Assembly: GCA_026545225.1 (NCBI GenBank)
Contig: CM048850.1
Span: 25,597,797 to 25,661,796, forward strand
Reading direction: 5' to 3'
DNA from: Cornus controversa
Lineage: Eukaryota > Streptophyta > Magnoliopsida > Cornales > Cornaceae
Length of the DNA stretch: 64,000 nt
Shown in pieces: positions 1-10,047 of this stretch. The translations under genes and the position numbers were made by a program. The stretch's first letter is position 1; each line of letters opens with the position of its first letter. The notes under the pieces were generated by a model. That model was not told the origin of the DNA, did no database searches, and was given only the letters and a program-made list of their open reading frames with translations.

Positions 1-197
1 TGATTGATCAATATAAAATCTCGATTAATCGAAGTAAAGTCTCAATCGATCGAAATAAAATCTCGATTCATTGAATAAATCTCGATTCATCGAAGTAGAT
101 CTCGATTGAGCGAGGCTGATCTCGATTGATTAAAGTGGTATTTCGATCAATCGAAATCTCGATTGATCGAGATGCACATCTCGATCAATCGAGATGC
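1..197 (+). repeat. CGAT-NN-ATCG inverted-repeat array upstream of the Athila-1 internal promoter
   Basis: The window opens inside an Athila element with about nine to ten degenerate copies of a short inverted repeat. The best copies read ATCTCGAT-CA-ATCGAGAT or its complement, with 8-bp arms and a 2-nt spacer; others are flanked by TTT/AAA. The array ends about 30 bp before a TATTTAAA box. The equivalent array of Athila-2 is at 51692-52054. The repeat is seen directly; a cis-regulatory role is inferred from its position. The array may begin before the window. Confidence 0.85.
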
Positions 198-226
198 ACG
201 CGATGCCTGCACGTGAGCCGAATTAG

Positions 227-234
227 TATTTAAA
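227..234 (+). promoter_or_regulatory. Putative internal TATA box of Athila-1 (drives ORF2)
   Basis: TATTTAAA lies just downstream of the inverted-repeat array and about 640 bp upstream of the ORF2 start codon. It is conserved in Athila-2 (51654-51661, minus strand) in the same relation to array, leader and ORF2. A pyrimidine-rich stretch follows, as expected around a plant transcription start. Inference from position and conservation only. Confidence 0.5.
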
Positions 235-457
235 CCGTTGGGCTTCCCTCTCATTTCAAAAGACCATCCGACTTCTTATCTTCTCCGAGCGATCCAAGGC
301 TTTCTCCGAGCACTGTCGCGCACTTGATCTACCATCCCCGATCAGCCACCGCCGTTCGACATAGTCCGAGATCGTCGCTAGCACTCGCACGCTCTTCTCT
401 TCGCGGCTGCGAGTTGGGTTTTCATCTTTGTGTGTCGTTCATCATCTTCGCCTTGAG

Positions 458-854
458 GTAAATAATGTATGGCTACATTTTGTGTACTTTCTCATTATTT
501 TTGATAGTTTTACGGCGTAATAAACATAGACAGTTGATGTTGGGTTGGATGGGTGCATTTGCGATATTCGTAATGAGATTTTACGGGTTTCGGGGGGGTA
601 GGAATGCATGTACGGGTGAGATATTACATTTTTTTGCTTCGAATGCTTATTGTACGGTTTGCAACCATGACCCATCGTTTCGGTTGCATCCGCTCAAGCT
701 GCCTCTTTGAGATCGAATTCTTTTGAATACATGTGTCAGCACCATGGACTAAGACCTCATTTTCATTTTTTCTTTCTGTTCTTTTAGTTTATTCTTAGTT
801 TAGTATTCCTCTTCTTTTATCTTTTATTTACGTAATTTTTGGAATAAAGTGCAG
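458..854 (+). other. Putative 5'-leader intron of Athila-1 ORF2
   Basis: The donor reads CTTGAG/GTAAAT and the acceptor AAGTGCAG/ACTG, with a long T-rich tract before the acceptor. The proposed second exon begins 14 nt before the ORF2 ATG. Athila-2 has the same structure (donor CTTGAG/GTAAGT, acceptor AAGTGCAG, 390 nt). I see no long coding frame in the interval. Splicing is inferred; both splice sites are conserved in the two elements. Confidence 0.55.
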
Positions 855-868
855 ACTGTTCCGAGATT

Positions 869-2092
869 ATGGCGAGGGTGAAGAATGCCCCCGGTTCTGT
901 TCGAGACGTGCCCGGGCGAGCCTTCCGGTCTCGGAAGTTTCACCCGGAGCAGATTTTTGACTTGAGAGAGTTCGAGACGCGTCCCGACAGCACATGGACT
1001 GTCGCCGAGCTCAGGGGGCATCGCCTCGACCAATTGTGTGTGCCTCCCACTGACGTGGCACACGAGCGTTTAGTGCAAGTCTTCTACGAGTGCATGACTT
1101 ACTCCTGCACAGCGCCAGACACATTAGAGACGGTCGTGGGCACCACGATGATTACGATTATGCCGAGCCGGATTGTGCAGATGCTTGGCATCCCTCACCT
1201 GCAGCCGCCAAATATGGTTGACCAGGACGGTCGACCGCTTTACAGGGCCACCCTTCCAGTAGACTCGACACTGTTCTCCATCGTGATGGACATGTGTGGT
1301 GGGGCGTTTACCACGCCCAGTCACAATTGCACGTCCAAATCGATGTGCCCGAGCAAATTATGGTTCCTGGACACCATTCTCATCAAGAACGTGTGTCCCC
1401 TGCAGCACGTGACAGAGCGCAGAGGCGACCTCCTCCGTTGCCTCTATGCTTTCCACACGGGCACGTGGTTTTCTGTCCCGTCGCTGGTATGGGGGCAGAT
1501 GTTCAAGGTCTGGGACGGCCTCGTCAACAAGAGGATGCCGCGAGCAGCGAGTTGGTGGCTTCCCTTTCCTTTCTTGGTCGCAGCTTTTCTCAGTAGTGCC
1601 AGTATACCAGTCAGTGATACTGACATTCAGTTGGCACCGCCCACCCGCTTCACATCTACTCATTGGGAGCGGGTGAGGCGACACTTAGAGCGACAGGACC
1701 ACCAGGGTGATCCACCAGATGATGTAGATATGGATGCCCCGGTGGAGATGGATGAGGGAGAGCCTGCAGGGGATGGGTCCGATGATGAGGAGATGGAGGA
1801 GGAGGCGATGGATATTGCTGCAGAGCGGCATGACATCCTAGCGACAGGCTACTCCTGCCTGGCGGCTGACGTAGAGCGGCTCCAGCATGGTTTTGACGAG
1901 CATGTCCAGGTGACGCAGAGTCAGCTGGCAGGCATTCGGACGAACATTTCATCTCTGGCACATGGTCAGAGGGCTATTTTAGACGAGTTCCGTGCCTTCC
2001 GGCAGGACCTGCAGTTCCTGCTTGCCGGACGAGCTTCCACCTCCACCTCTACTCCCACCGAGCCACAACCACCACCACCCGCGCTCGAGTAG
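869..2092 (+). CDS. Athila-type ORF2 (putative plant transposon protein domain), intact
   Basis: 407-residue open frame with no internal stop, placed after pol and before the 3' LTR as in Athila elements. The N-terminal half (about residues 20-260) resembles the plant transposon protein domain common in these third ORFs: a basic start (MARVKN), then a conserved block around residues 60-110 ending in MLGIPH. An acidic stretch (about 290-320, rich in D and E) leads to a likely coiled coil (about 330-385) and a Pro/Thr tail. I see no signal peptide or transmembrane helix, so an envelope role is not supported. It is closely similar to the Athila-2 ORF at 49806-51026. Molecular function is unknown. 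The ATG was chosen because it begins the similarity and follows the putative splice acceptor by 14 nt. Confidence 0.85.
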   Translation: MARVKNAPGSVRDVPGRAFRSRKFHPEQIFDLREFETRPDSTWTVAELRGHRLDQLCVPPTDVAHERLVQVFYECMTYSCTAPDTLETVVGTTMITIMPSRIVQMLGIPHLQPPNMVDQDGRPLYRATLPVDSTLFSIVMDMCGGAFTTPSHNCTSKSMCPSKLWFLDTILIKNVCPLQHVTERRGDLLRCLYAFHTGTWFSVPSLVWGQMFKVWDGLVNKRMPRAASWWLPFPFLVAAFLSSASIPVSDTDIQLAPPTRFTSTHWERVRRHLERQDHQGDPPDDVDMDAPVEMDEGEPAGDGSDDEEMEEEAMDIAAERHDILATGYSCLAADVERLQHGFDEHVQVTQSQLAGIRTNISSLAHGQRAILDEFRAFRQDLQFLLAGRASTSTSTPTEPQPPPPALE

Positions 2093-3862
2093 CTGCTTTT
2101 ATTTGTCCTTTATGCTTTACTTTCTGTATTTTTCTTTCTTTATGTTTGATAGGCCATGTTGGCCATGTTTTCTTTCCTTTTTAGTTTTTTATGAGTATTC
2201 CAGATGCATGTACACTTTGTACTAAACTCATTTTCATATTTATGGAATACATTTATCTTTTCTGTTATACCATGTATTATCTTTCCTGTCTTTATTTTTA
2301 CTTTCTATCAATATATCTGTTCTTTATACTTTGACTATGTATGTAGTACCACTTGCCTAATTGTTATATGCGATTCAGTTGATGATTTCCGTTTATTACC
2401 GCCTGGTTTAAATTCCCAATACTGTTGAGATTGCTTCAACGCAGTATGGCGGTAATAAAGAAAGGCAGCCCCTTTGCATGCTATACGTTAGCGTGCCTGG
2501 ATAGTCAATATCTTATCGCATAGACCTCTTAGACAAGTGGAAAACACCAGTTCAGACCCTTAGATATGCAGTGATCTTGACATTGTTCGTTTGTGCATTA
2601 TTATTTTATTATGTTCTTTTCATATACTTTTTGTTCCTTTTAATGCTCGTGGTATCCAGTTGGTGTTCTGTGCAGGTTTTTCTTATTTGCAGGATGACCG
2701 CTACTGTGGAATACCATTTTTGTCGCATTCTGCAATCTCGGTAACTTCTTTCCTTGTTCTTTTTGTCCAAACATTGAGGACAATGTTGCATATAAGTTTG
2801 GGGTTGCGGTATGCTATACCACTTGCATATGCATGCAATGTTCAGTCTTAGTATTGAGTGTCATTGTAGAGCAGTTTTCTTGATATTTTTGCATGCTTGC
2901 TATGATGTCTTGCTTTTTAAAGGAAGATCATTCGAATAAATGTCCGAGGTAAATGCAGCAGGTAGTTAAGAACTTTAACATTGTAAATACCCGCACTTTT
3001 GCAAGCTATATAGTAGGCTAGAACGGTCTACATTTTTGTCCAAATATGAGCACGTATAGTTCTTGCCCTAAATTTGTCCTTAACCGCACAAATTCGCACA
3101 AATGCATTTTAAATTGTGGGGTATAAGTCTGATGGAGAATTTTTTAAATTTCTGTTTTTATCTGAACAACTTAAAGAATATGTTCTTCCGGTTGTTGTAA
3201 AAAAAAAAAAGAGAGAGAAAAAGAGAAAAATTTGCAATAAGCCTTCTCACTCAATAAACCGGATTTCTATGCCTCAAAGCAGGGAGTATTCGTGTATAAG
3301 TGTGCAAGGTTGAGCATTAATAAGCGGGTGGCTTGCTCAAACTCATCGCCTTGTAAGCTCGGTTATTAAGTCCGAGGGGTGTTTCTTCACCTAATGCCCT
3401 AAAACCAATTGGTTTGGGAGTCATTGGCCCAATGCCGCTACATGGGCTTACAAGAAAGCAAAAAGAGCTAAGCATTGCACGGTCATCCGCACATGAGCAA
3501 TCATGAAATTTTGTGATAATGAACAACGCTGTCGAGCGTTTTCAATGAGTTTTTCTCTTAAAAACAGATTTGTTCGTTTTCTTCTCCAAATATGACAAAA
3601 GCCACGCTTTAGAATGCATGTTCACTTTTCAAAGAGGATTTTGGGGTCTGAATTGGTATGTTTACTCGGGCTGGCCATTATGTGGGGACCGTCGTTTATT
3701 TACAGCTTGTGAAAGTCCATTTTTGCTAATGACCACATAGTTCTGTAATACTTGTTGCATTTACCAAATGTGATATGAACGGATGATCGCCTTTTATCTA
3801 GTAATGACTGAGCATGATTAAACTTTTGTATAAGATAGTTAATTTTATTTTTGTAATATCGC
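2093..3862 (+). other. Non-coding 3' internal region of Athila-1
   Basis: About 1.77 kb between ORF2 and the polypurine tract. It has no long frame and is conserved with 48034-49805 of Athila-2, including the segments around 2640-2780 and 3300-3480. It contains an A-rich tract near 3200. No function recognised. Confidence 0.7.
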
Positions 3863-3882
3863 ATTGCTAAGGGACTAGCAAT
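3863..3882 (+). other. Conserved pre-PPT hairpin of Athila-1
   Basis: ATTGCTA-AGGGAC-TAGCAAT: a 7-bp stem with a 6-nt loop, ending a few nt before the polypurine tract. The same hairpin occurs at the same place in three other Athila-type elements here (5446-5465; 36075-36094 minus; 48014-48033 minus). Confidence 0.7.
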
Positions 3883-3886
3883 ATGT

Positions 3887-3899
3887 AAGTTTGGGGGTG
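3887..3899 (+). promoter_or_regulatory. Polypurine tract of Athila-1 (plus-strand primer)
   Basis: AGTTTGGGGGTG immediately precedes the 3' LTR start TGATAAG. This is the usual site where plus-strand DNA synthesis is primed in LTR retrotransposons. The same sequence abuts the 3' LTRs at 5483, 36057 (minus) and 47996 (minus). Confidence 0.8.
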
Positions 3900-5304
3900 T
3901 GATAAGTGTTCAATTCTATGCATTTAAACCCTTTTATTGCATATGTTAGTTCCGTTTTTATGATTACCGAGATATGTTTACGGTATTTTTGTGTTTTTGA
4001 CGTATTGCAGGTCTTGTAGTAAATGGAGCAAAGTTTGAAGGTTTTTGGCAGCTAAAGAGAAAAGTCAGAAATGCAGCCAAAGGCATCTCGATCAATCGAG
4101 ATGTTGATCTCGATCAATCGAGATCTCGATTGATCGAGATCTCATTTCGATTGATCGAGATCTCGATCAATCGAGATCCAATCTCGATTGATCGAGATTC
4201 TGCAGAAGCCACTTGCCCACTTGCTCACCTGCTCTCCCACTTGCAACAAAATCTCCCTTTTTGCACGACTTAGGGGGATTGTCTGACTTGAACAAGACCC
4301 TTGGGGACCTTCTTGATACAAGGGATATATATATATATATATGGTGGGCCCCAAGGTTGAAAAAGGAAGCCTTAAAGCACCAAAAAGTCACATATCTCAT
4401 ATATCTCTCAAGACACATCAAAGAAAAGGAGAGACATTCGGGAGAGGAAGAGGAGAAGCTGAACCAGACCAAGAAGCTTCACTTTCTTCATCAATGGAAG
4501 AGTGCAAGGCAACCATGAGCAACTAACTCTTCTACTAGGGTGTTGGTTTCAACCCCTAGCCATGTAAACTTGTTCATCTTTGTAGCACTTGGGATTTGTA
4601 ATTAAATGTTGATTATTTAGCCTAGTGATCATGTACACTAATACATTTCTTTTATATATTCATATGATTTTGGTTTTATTCTTGTCTTAGAGTATAATCT
4701 TCATGTGAATGCACAACATTTGCATATTCCACAAGAAGTGCAAATGATGGCTAGATAATGGTGTTTAAATGAATGTGTTGTGTTTGTTTGTATAAACCAT
4801 GCCAAGATAAGGTAATTTGGATGCATGTAGGTTCACTTAGAGAGTAGGGTAATTAGATAGTTAGTTAGGTTGAAGAGCTATGCTTATTGAAGATGGATTA
4901 TGATAGGTGGACGAACACATTGATCTTTTGATATGTCATTGAGGTCACAAGCCTAATGACATTGTTAGGCATTTAATTAATGAATCCCATGCTTGCTACA
5001 CTTATGAACATGTGAATGGCTAGTGGTGGAAACTAACCCTAGTTCTCTCTCCCATCATTTACTCTTTAATTTTATTGTCATTACATTCATGCAATAGTTT
5101 ATAAACAAAAATTCAAAAACCTATTTTTAGGATTAAAGTGAAATTAATCTTTCTTTAAGACAATTGCGATTAGTCCTCGTGGGATCGATACCCTCTATAT
5201 AGAACCGTATCTACAAAGCTTCGTGCTCTTGCGAGTGGTTAAATTATATTTTGATAAAAAGGGCAAAATTAAGCTTACAATATAATTCGAGTTTAGCCAC
5301 ATCA
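3900..5304 (+). mobile_element. 3' LTR of Athila-1
   Basis: 1405-bp LTR beginning TGATAAGTG and ending CACATCA, preceded by a polypurine tract. It aligns along its length with the reverse complement of the Athila-2 LTRs (46567-47996 and 57915-59324). It holds an inverted-repeat array (4085-4199) and an (AT)n TATA-like run at about 4323-4342. Its 5' partner is outside the window. The 3' target duplication would be ACTAT at 5305-5309, which cannot be checked here. Confidence 0.85.
4085..4199 (+). repeat. CGAT-NN-ATCG array in the Athila-1 LTR (six units)
   Basis: Six inverted-repeat units in 115 bp, most with 8-bp arms (ATCTCGAT / ATCGAGAT) and CA or TG spacers, in both orientations. The array lies about 125 bp upstream of the (AT)n TATA-like run of the LTR, so it is probably U3 enhancer sequence. 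The Athila-2 LTRs have six and five units at the same place. Confidence 0.85.
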
Positions 5305-5482
5305 ACTATACTCGTCCACTAGGGGGAACCTAGGGGTTTAAAGGCTTGTTGCATATGCTAAATGCAATCGTTTCTCCCACAAAAGTGGAGTTGGGTAGTT
5401 TAGTTAGTGTTTAGTAGTTTCTTTGTTTTAGTTTTGTTTTATTCTATTGCTAAGGGACTAGCAATATGTAAGTTTGGGGGTG
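5305..5482 (+). mobile_element. Internal tail of an older Athila-like element, split by Athila-1
   Basis: The 178 bp after Athila-1 ends with the diagnostic pre-PPT hairpin (5446-5465) and polypurine tract (5471-5482). Athila-1 therefore inserted into the 3' internal region of another Athila-like element, whose LTR starts at 5483. Confidence 0.7.
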
Positions 5483-6981
5483 TGATAGGTGTTGAATGTT
5501 ACGCATTCTAGCCTCTTAACTTATGTATTTTATTCTCTTAGTAATAGAGTATTTTGTTATTTTACTTCGTTTTAGTGTTTTCTGTATTTTTAGGGCCTTA
5601 ATGATTATTTCAGTTAAAACTAAGCTTTTGGGCTTTTAAAGAAGACATCCAAGATGGGTAGATGAAGCCTACATCAAGGAGATTCATTCAACCATTTATT
5701 TCAACTCAAATCAGCCCAAGGAAAAGGTCCAAGAGAATTACAGCTGCTTAAGAAGGTTTCGGGCCTGAAGCCCAAATCTGCGCATAATACAATCTTAATC
5801 CCGTTTTGGAAAACGGACCAGAAGTCTTATTTCTGAGCCTCAAATCGACATAATTTTTGCGTTGAACGAAATTTGATTCTGCACACTTTTGTATTTCACA
5901 AAAATTCCGTAAATCGGACTTCTAGTGGGTCAAAAGTTAGGCCGAAGTCAGCAGAAAAAACCCACCTGATTAGTGCTGCGGGAAACCCTAATTTATTCCT
6001 AATTGGATTAGGACTTTGGTGTATTCTCTTGGGGAATAAAGTGAAGAATAAGAGGCTGAGTTTGAGGGAGGATACAGAGCTGGGAGAGTCTGAGAGGGCT
6101 AAGAAAAAAAACAGAAACATATTTGCAGAGCCATTGGAGAACGAAGTCATACGCGTAATTCATGAAGATGATGCCTTCTTCCTCAACAGTTGAAGCTTCT
6201 TCTTCTACCATGAGCGGCTAGTTCATCCACTAGGGTTTTGATGTAGCTCTAACAAAGCATCAATGGTTTGATTGTTTTAATTATTGGGGATCGTTATATA
6301 CCTGCATAGATTGTGTAATTTAGAGGATTATTATTATAGAATTGAGCAATAAAAGTCTTGTAAATTCAGTTTCAATGATTTCTTATCTTGTCTTAGATAT
6401 TTAGTTGTTGTTATTGAACTCAATCTCTCTTGTTTTCTGTGATTATGAGAGCGATTATTACACAATGGTAATCACTGAATATATTGTTAAGAACTTTGAT
6501 GGATTATGCCTAGAGAAGATGAACCATACTGCACCCTAGATTAGAGTAGTTAGGCAGATGGCCCATGCCAATCGAAGATAATCCATGACTTAGCCTTAAT
6601 CATATGTTATCTTCTTGACGGATGAAGGTGAGCTTGTAGCCACCGACACCACTTATGCATGATGTAATTCCCCTATAGTTGATTCAATTGACCATTGATT
6701 GTGGAGTTAGTGGTGAAGTCAAATACCCTAGATTTCTCTCATATTATCTTCAATATCTATTTTACTTTGATTTATTTTATTTTACTTTTTAATTAGTTTA
6801 ATTTAAAAATCAGAATTCTTTCCTCTTAAATTTAATTAGAATTAATTCTGTATTCTAACTAATCAGACCATAATCCCTGAGGTACGATACCCCTTTCGAT
6901 AGCCCTATTCTGAAAGGAATTCGTTCTATTGCAAAGTGTGAAAATTTTTAATTGATATACTTTTTGAGTCACACTCACACA
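5483..6981 (+). mobile_element. 3' LTR of the older Athila-like element
   Basis: It starts TGATAGGTG directly after the polypurine tract and probably ends near CACTCACACA, about 1.5 kb. It shares scattered sequence with the solo LTR at 31363-32872, including a GAGCGGCTA segment and the same late-LTR layout. The start is firm; the end is judged by TG..CA and comparison only. I see no CGAT-NN-ATCG array in it. Confidence 0.65.
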
Positions 6982-7530
6982 TGAATCACTCATCCAGATA
7001 ATCAAAATTGAAATACATGATGAACCAATAAAATGCCACAAATAAGAGGATATATTAGAGTATATAAATATTAAAGTTGCACATTCTCTAACAATTTAAG
7101 TTTTCAAATAAATGGTAGCTTGTCAAATCTAAAAGTTCTTGAGTTCAACGACAAGATTACCCTAGAAATTAAAATTAGAACAATGCTACTCTATCGATAA
7201 GTTAGACCTAAAACACTAGTCAAAGGACTTTTATCAACTTAGATATGTTTTAAATGATAAACATGGGTCCCACTTAAAACATGTTTAAGGTAAATAAGCC
7301 TTCAACTAGTGTTGTAGGTCTAACTTGTCGGTCCAAATATTATTTTTCTTAAAATTGAAACACTTGTCGGAACAAAAAAAAAAAAAAAAAAAAGTCACAC
7401 TTGAGTGGACATATAAGAGGATATAAATATTAGAGTGATGCTCAACAAAGCTAGTGCATGAAAAAAATTATGGCATTTAAACTTAGACAATTCTAACAGT
7501 ATATGGACGTATTGAAAAAATTTACATTTA
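6982..7530. other. AT-rich spacer, no gene seen
   Basis: Low-complexity AT-rich sequence with an A17-type run near 7374-7393. Nothing recognisable. Confidence 0.5.
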
Positions 7531-7747
7531 GGCTCTGTTCGTTTAGACGTAAAATATAATTTTGAAAATTTTCGGTGTTTGGTAACATCAACCAATTAAC
7601 CTAACTATTCAATATTTTAGGGATTAGTTGCATTAATCCAAACATTTTGGTGTGAAAATGTTTTACGAGTATAACATTTTTTCTTTTAAAATATGCAATC
7701 AAACACCGAAAATTTTTAAAAATATTTTATGTTGAAACAAACGAACC
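7531..7747. mobile_element. Small MITE with imperfect terminal inverted repeats
   Basis: About 217 bp. The two ends are complementary over roughly 50 bp with gaps; both contain GTTCGTTT-like termini and an inner AAAATTTTCGGTGTTTG segment. TTA lies on each side, which would fit a Tourist/Harbinger target duplication. There is no coding capacity. The left terminus carries a few bases the right lacks, so the exact ends are uncertain. Confidence 0.6.
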
Positions 7748-8117
7748 TTACTTAAAAACATGTGTAGTATTTGAAATGTAAGCATACCTCATAAGTGTTC
7801 GTGAAACTGACACAAATAAGGGCAACTCAGAAGCTTAGTTAGGCTCTTGATCAAAGTCTCACTTGGAAGTGGTGAAACCTTTTTCTTGTGGCATAATAAT
7901 GGGCCATCAGGTTGGGCTCCAATACTTTTGGGTCATGTTTTAAACATTGAAAATGTTATATATTTTGGGCTTGTGGCATAAATGTTTTTATGGGTTTTGA
8001 GCCTGGTCCCCCTTAGCCTAAGCAGCTACTACACTATGTACATACATATTTAATGGACTCTCCAAAGAGGACGAGATATAATAAAACCTCTGAAGCATGA
8101 ATACTTATCTAGAGGGC

Positions 8118-8310
8118 CCGTAGTCGTATCGGATACGTATTTGTTACGTATACGATCAAAATATGACTGGACACGTATTAAATACTCTCGGGAAACATTC
8201 AATTTTTTTAAATAATTTTTTATTTTCCGATACGTTTCTGATACGTCAAGATATGTTTTGGATACGCCTTGATACGTTTCGGATACGTATCCCATATCCG
8301 TATCCGTGTT
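8118..8310. repeat. GATACG/CGTATC short-word repeat patch
   Basis: About ten copies of GATACGT-like words and their complements in 190 bp, including TCGGATACGTAT and CCGTATCCGTG. The centre (8190-8225) is T/A-rich. No terminal repeats or target duplication found; origin unknown. Confidence 0.6.
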
Positions 8311-8877
8311 TCATGAATAAAACTAAAAAGCTCATAGACCAAACGGGTCAAACTAACCATTTACAACTTGGCAGAGAGTACGTGTAATTCTCATACTTGC
8401 TAGTAATAAACTTTTTCTCAATCACAGAGCAGTTACAATGAAAATATATATTTTCTTGTGTGTGTATATATACTACAACTACAAATCTATTTTTGGTTAG
8501 ATAGAAATGAATTTATTTTTAATATTTTAAGAGTTTAGATAGCAGGAAAATAAATTTTTTGTGAAATTGTAACTTTTCCATAACCATTTAACTTTTCCAT
8601 AAAAGTTTCCTACAAAAATACAAGATCCTGAGAAAATTATAATTTCTTATAACTATCCCATAAAAGTTTCCTATAAAATTATAATTTCTTATAACTATTT
8701 TGAAAAAAATTCATGCTAACCAAATACATGTTAAAAATTTTATTTTCCTTTCATTCACTTCACTTAGTTTCGTATTCTTTTACTTTGATTTTCCGCTATT
8801 AGTTTCTTTTCAAGCAAACGGTCCCAAGTGTTTGAGGCTTTGAACCATATATGCAATTTTTTTTTTTCTCATATGAT

Positions 8878-9025
8878 AAATCAATAATTAATCAAGTGAT
8901 TGTAGTTTAGTGGTAAGAATTCCACGTTGTGGCCATGGAAACCTGGGCTCAAATCCCAGAGCCACAGGTTTAATCATTTATTTTTTTACTTATACAAAAT
9001 ATAAAAAAAAATCAATAATTAATCA
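8878..9025 (+). mobile_element. tRNA-His-derived retroposon flanked by 17-bp target duplications
   Basis: AAATCAATAATTAATCA occurs at 8878-8894 and again at 9009-9025. Between them lie a tRNA-His-like sequence (8896-8966) and a short AT-rich tail ending in an A run. A tRNA-like head, an A-rich 3' end and long identical direct repeats are the marks of LINE-mediated retroposition, so this is either a very short SINE or a retroposed tRNA. Part of the A run may belong to the tail rather than to the duplication. Confidence 0.75.
8896..8966 (+). pseudogene. tRNA-His(GTG) pseudogene
   Basis: Near-identical to plant nuclear tRNA-His through the D arm, anticodon loop TTGTGGC and T arm (CTGGG/CCCAG). 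It is broken at the acceptor stem, where the 5' strand GTGATTG does not pair with a 3' strand that has lost one base. There is also one mismatch in the anticodon stem. CCA is not encoded. It sits inside a retroposon with target duplications. Confidence 0.75.
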
Positions 9026-9341
9026 TCTAGAGTTTAACAGTCAACTAAAAATCCCAATAATTAATCACGTACTGTACAAATAAAAACTCATTTATTTATA
9101 TAATAATTAAAAGTATTATATATAATTAATATAGTTGAATTCCTTCCGGCAAGTTAGATATTGTGGCGCTATTAGAGATTTTATTTTATTTTTATTTTTT
9201 GTGGTTATAAGAAATTAGAGATTTATATACCATGAAAAATACAAGCTATATAGCTTAGAATATGCTTAAGGACTGGACTGGTCTTTTACCATCATCAAAA
9301 TCTTGACATACATATGGTGGTACTTGATATGGGCCCATCAT

Positions 9342-9387
9342 ATATAACTTTGGTATAATGAAAAAGCTCATTATACCAAAGTTATAT
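9342..9387. repeat. Perfect 20-bp hairpin
   Basis: Two 20-nt arms, perfectly complementary (9342-9361 and 9368-9387), are separated by six nt. The arm reads ATATAACTTTGGTATAATGA. No larger element seen around it. Confidence 0.85.
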
Positions 9388-9436
9388 CTAAAACAAAAGC
9401 GGAATATATATTAATTGTCCATTAAACTACTTTTGA

Positions 9437-9474
9437 ACAGTACATATATATATATATATATACACACACATATA
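9437..9474. repeat. (TA)n(CA)n microsatellite
   Basis: Simple repeat in AT-rich spacer. Confidence 0.7.
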
Positions 9475-10047
9475 TACCATATTCAATTTTCACACATGGG
9501 ATAAACAAGAGCTTAGTTCCCTTTAAGTAGTAAAGAGCGCGATGATCAAATGAGCTGACCAAGAGTTTAACCTTTTTGGAAGAATGGTTCATGTTGGAAA
9601 AGATAGTGGGTTAAATTTTGATTTTTACATGAAGTTGAGATCGTCTAATTAATTAACTGCATTTTGCATTAATTTATAAAAAGTAAATCATGAATTTTGA
9701 ATGCTAAAAATGTGATAAAGAGCAACAAACTAGGCTTGATTGGACAAGTAATTATGAAAATTGAAAAAAATCATACTCTACTCTAGAGTATGATACTTCA
9801 GGGCACATCTAATCGTGCGTGTTGTGCACACGTGGTGGACCTCACCGTGCCTGCACAACACACAGGGCTGGAATGACCCGTGATATAAACTCAGACATAT
9901 TCTAAAATTACTCAGGAAACTAAGATCATATACATTAAATTGAACGAGGATATAACATCAACATATCTTTGACATTCATTTACAAAAACAAAATAAAAAA
10001 TTCTAAGTATATATTAACATTAACGTGGTTGATTAAACATGTATTTG

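Noticed and set aside
1-197. Array considered as a CRISPR
   Set aside because: The repeats are short and degenerate with 0-20 bp linkers and no unique spacers, inside a plant retrotransposon.
4213-4518. Open frames in Athila LTRs on both strands
   Set aside because: They cross the inverted-repeat array and the (AT)n run, and match no protein.
5873-6193. 106-codon open frame inside the LTR at 5483-6981
   Set aside because: It lies within LTR sequence and has no recognisable domain; chance.
8896-8966. Functional tRNA-His gene
   Set aside because: The acceptor stem does not pair and lacks one base, the anticodon stem has a mismatch, and it sits in a retroposed insertion.
9800-9870. Foldback around GTGCGTGTTGTGCA and TGCACAACACA
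   Set aside because: Pairing is short and imperfect and no target duplication was found; too weak to call an element.
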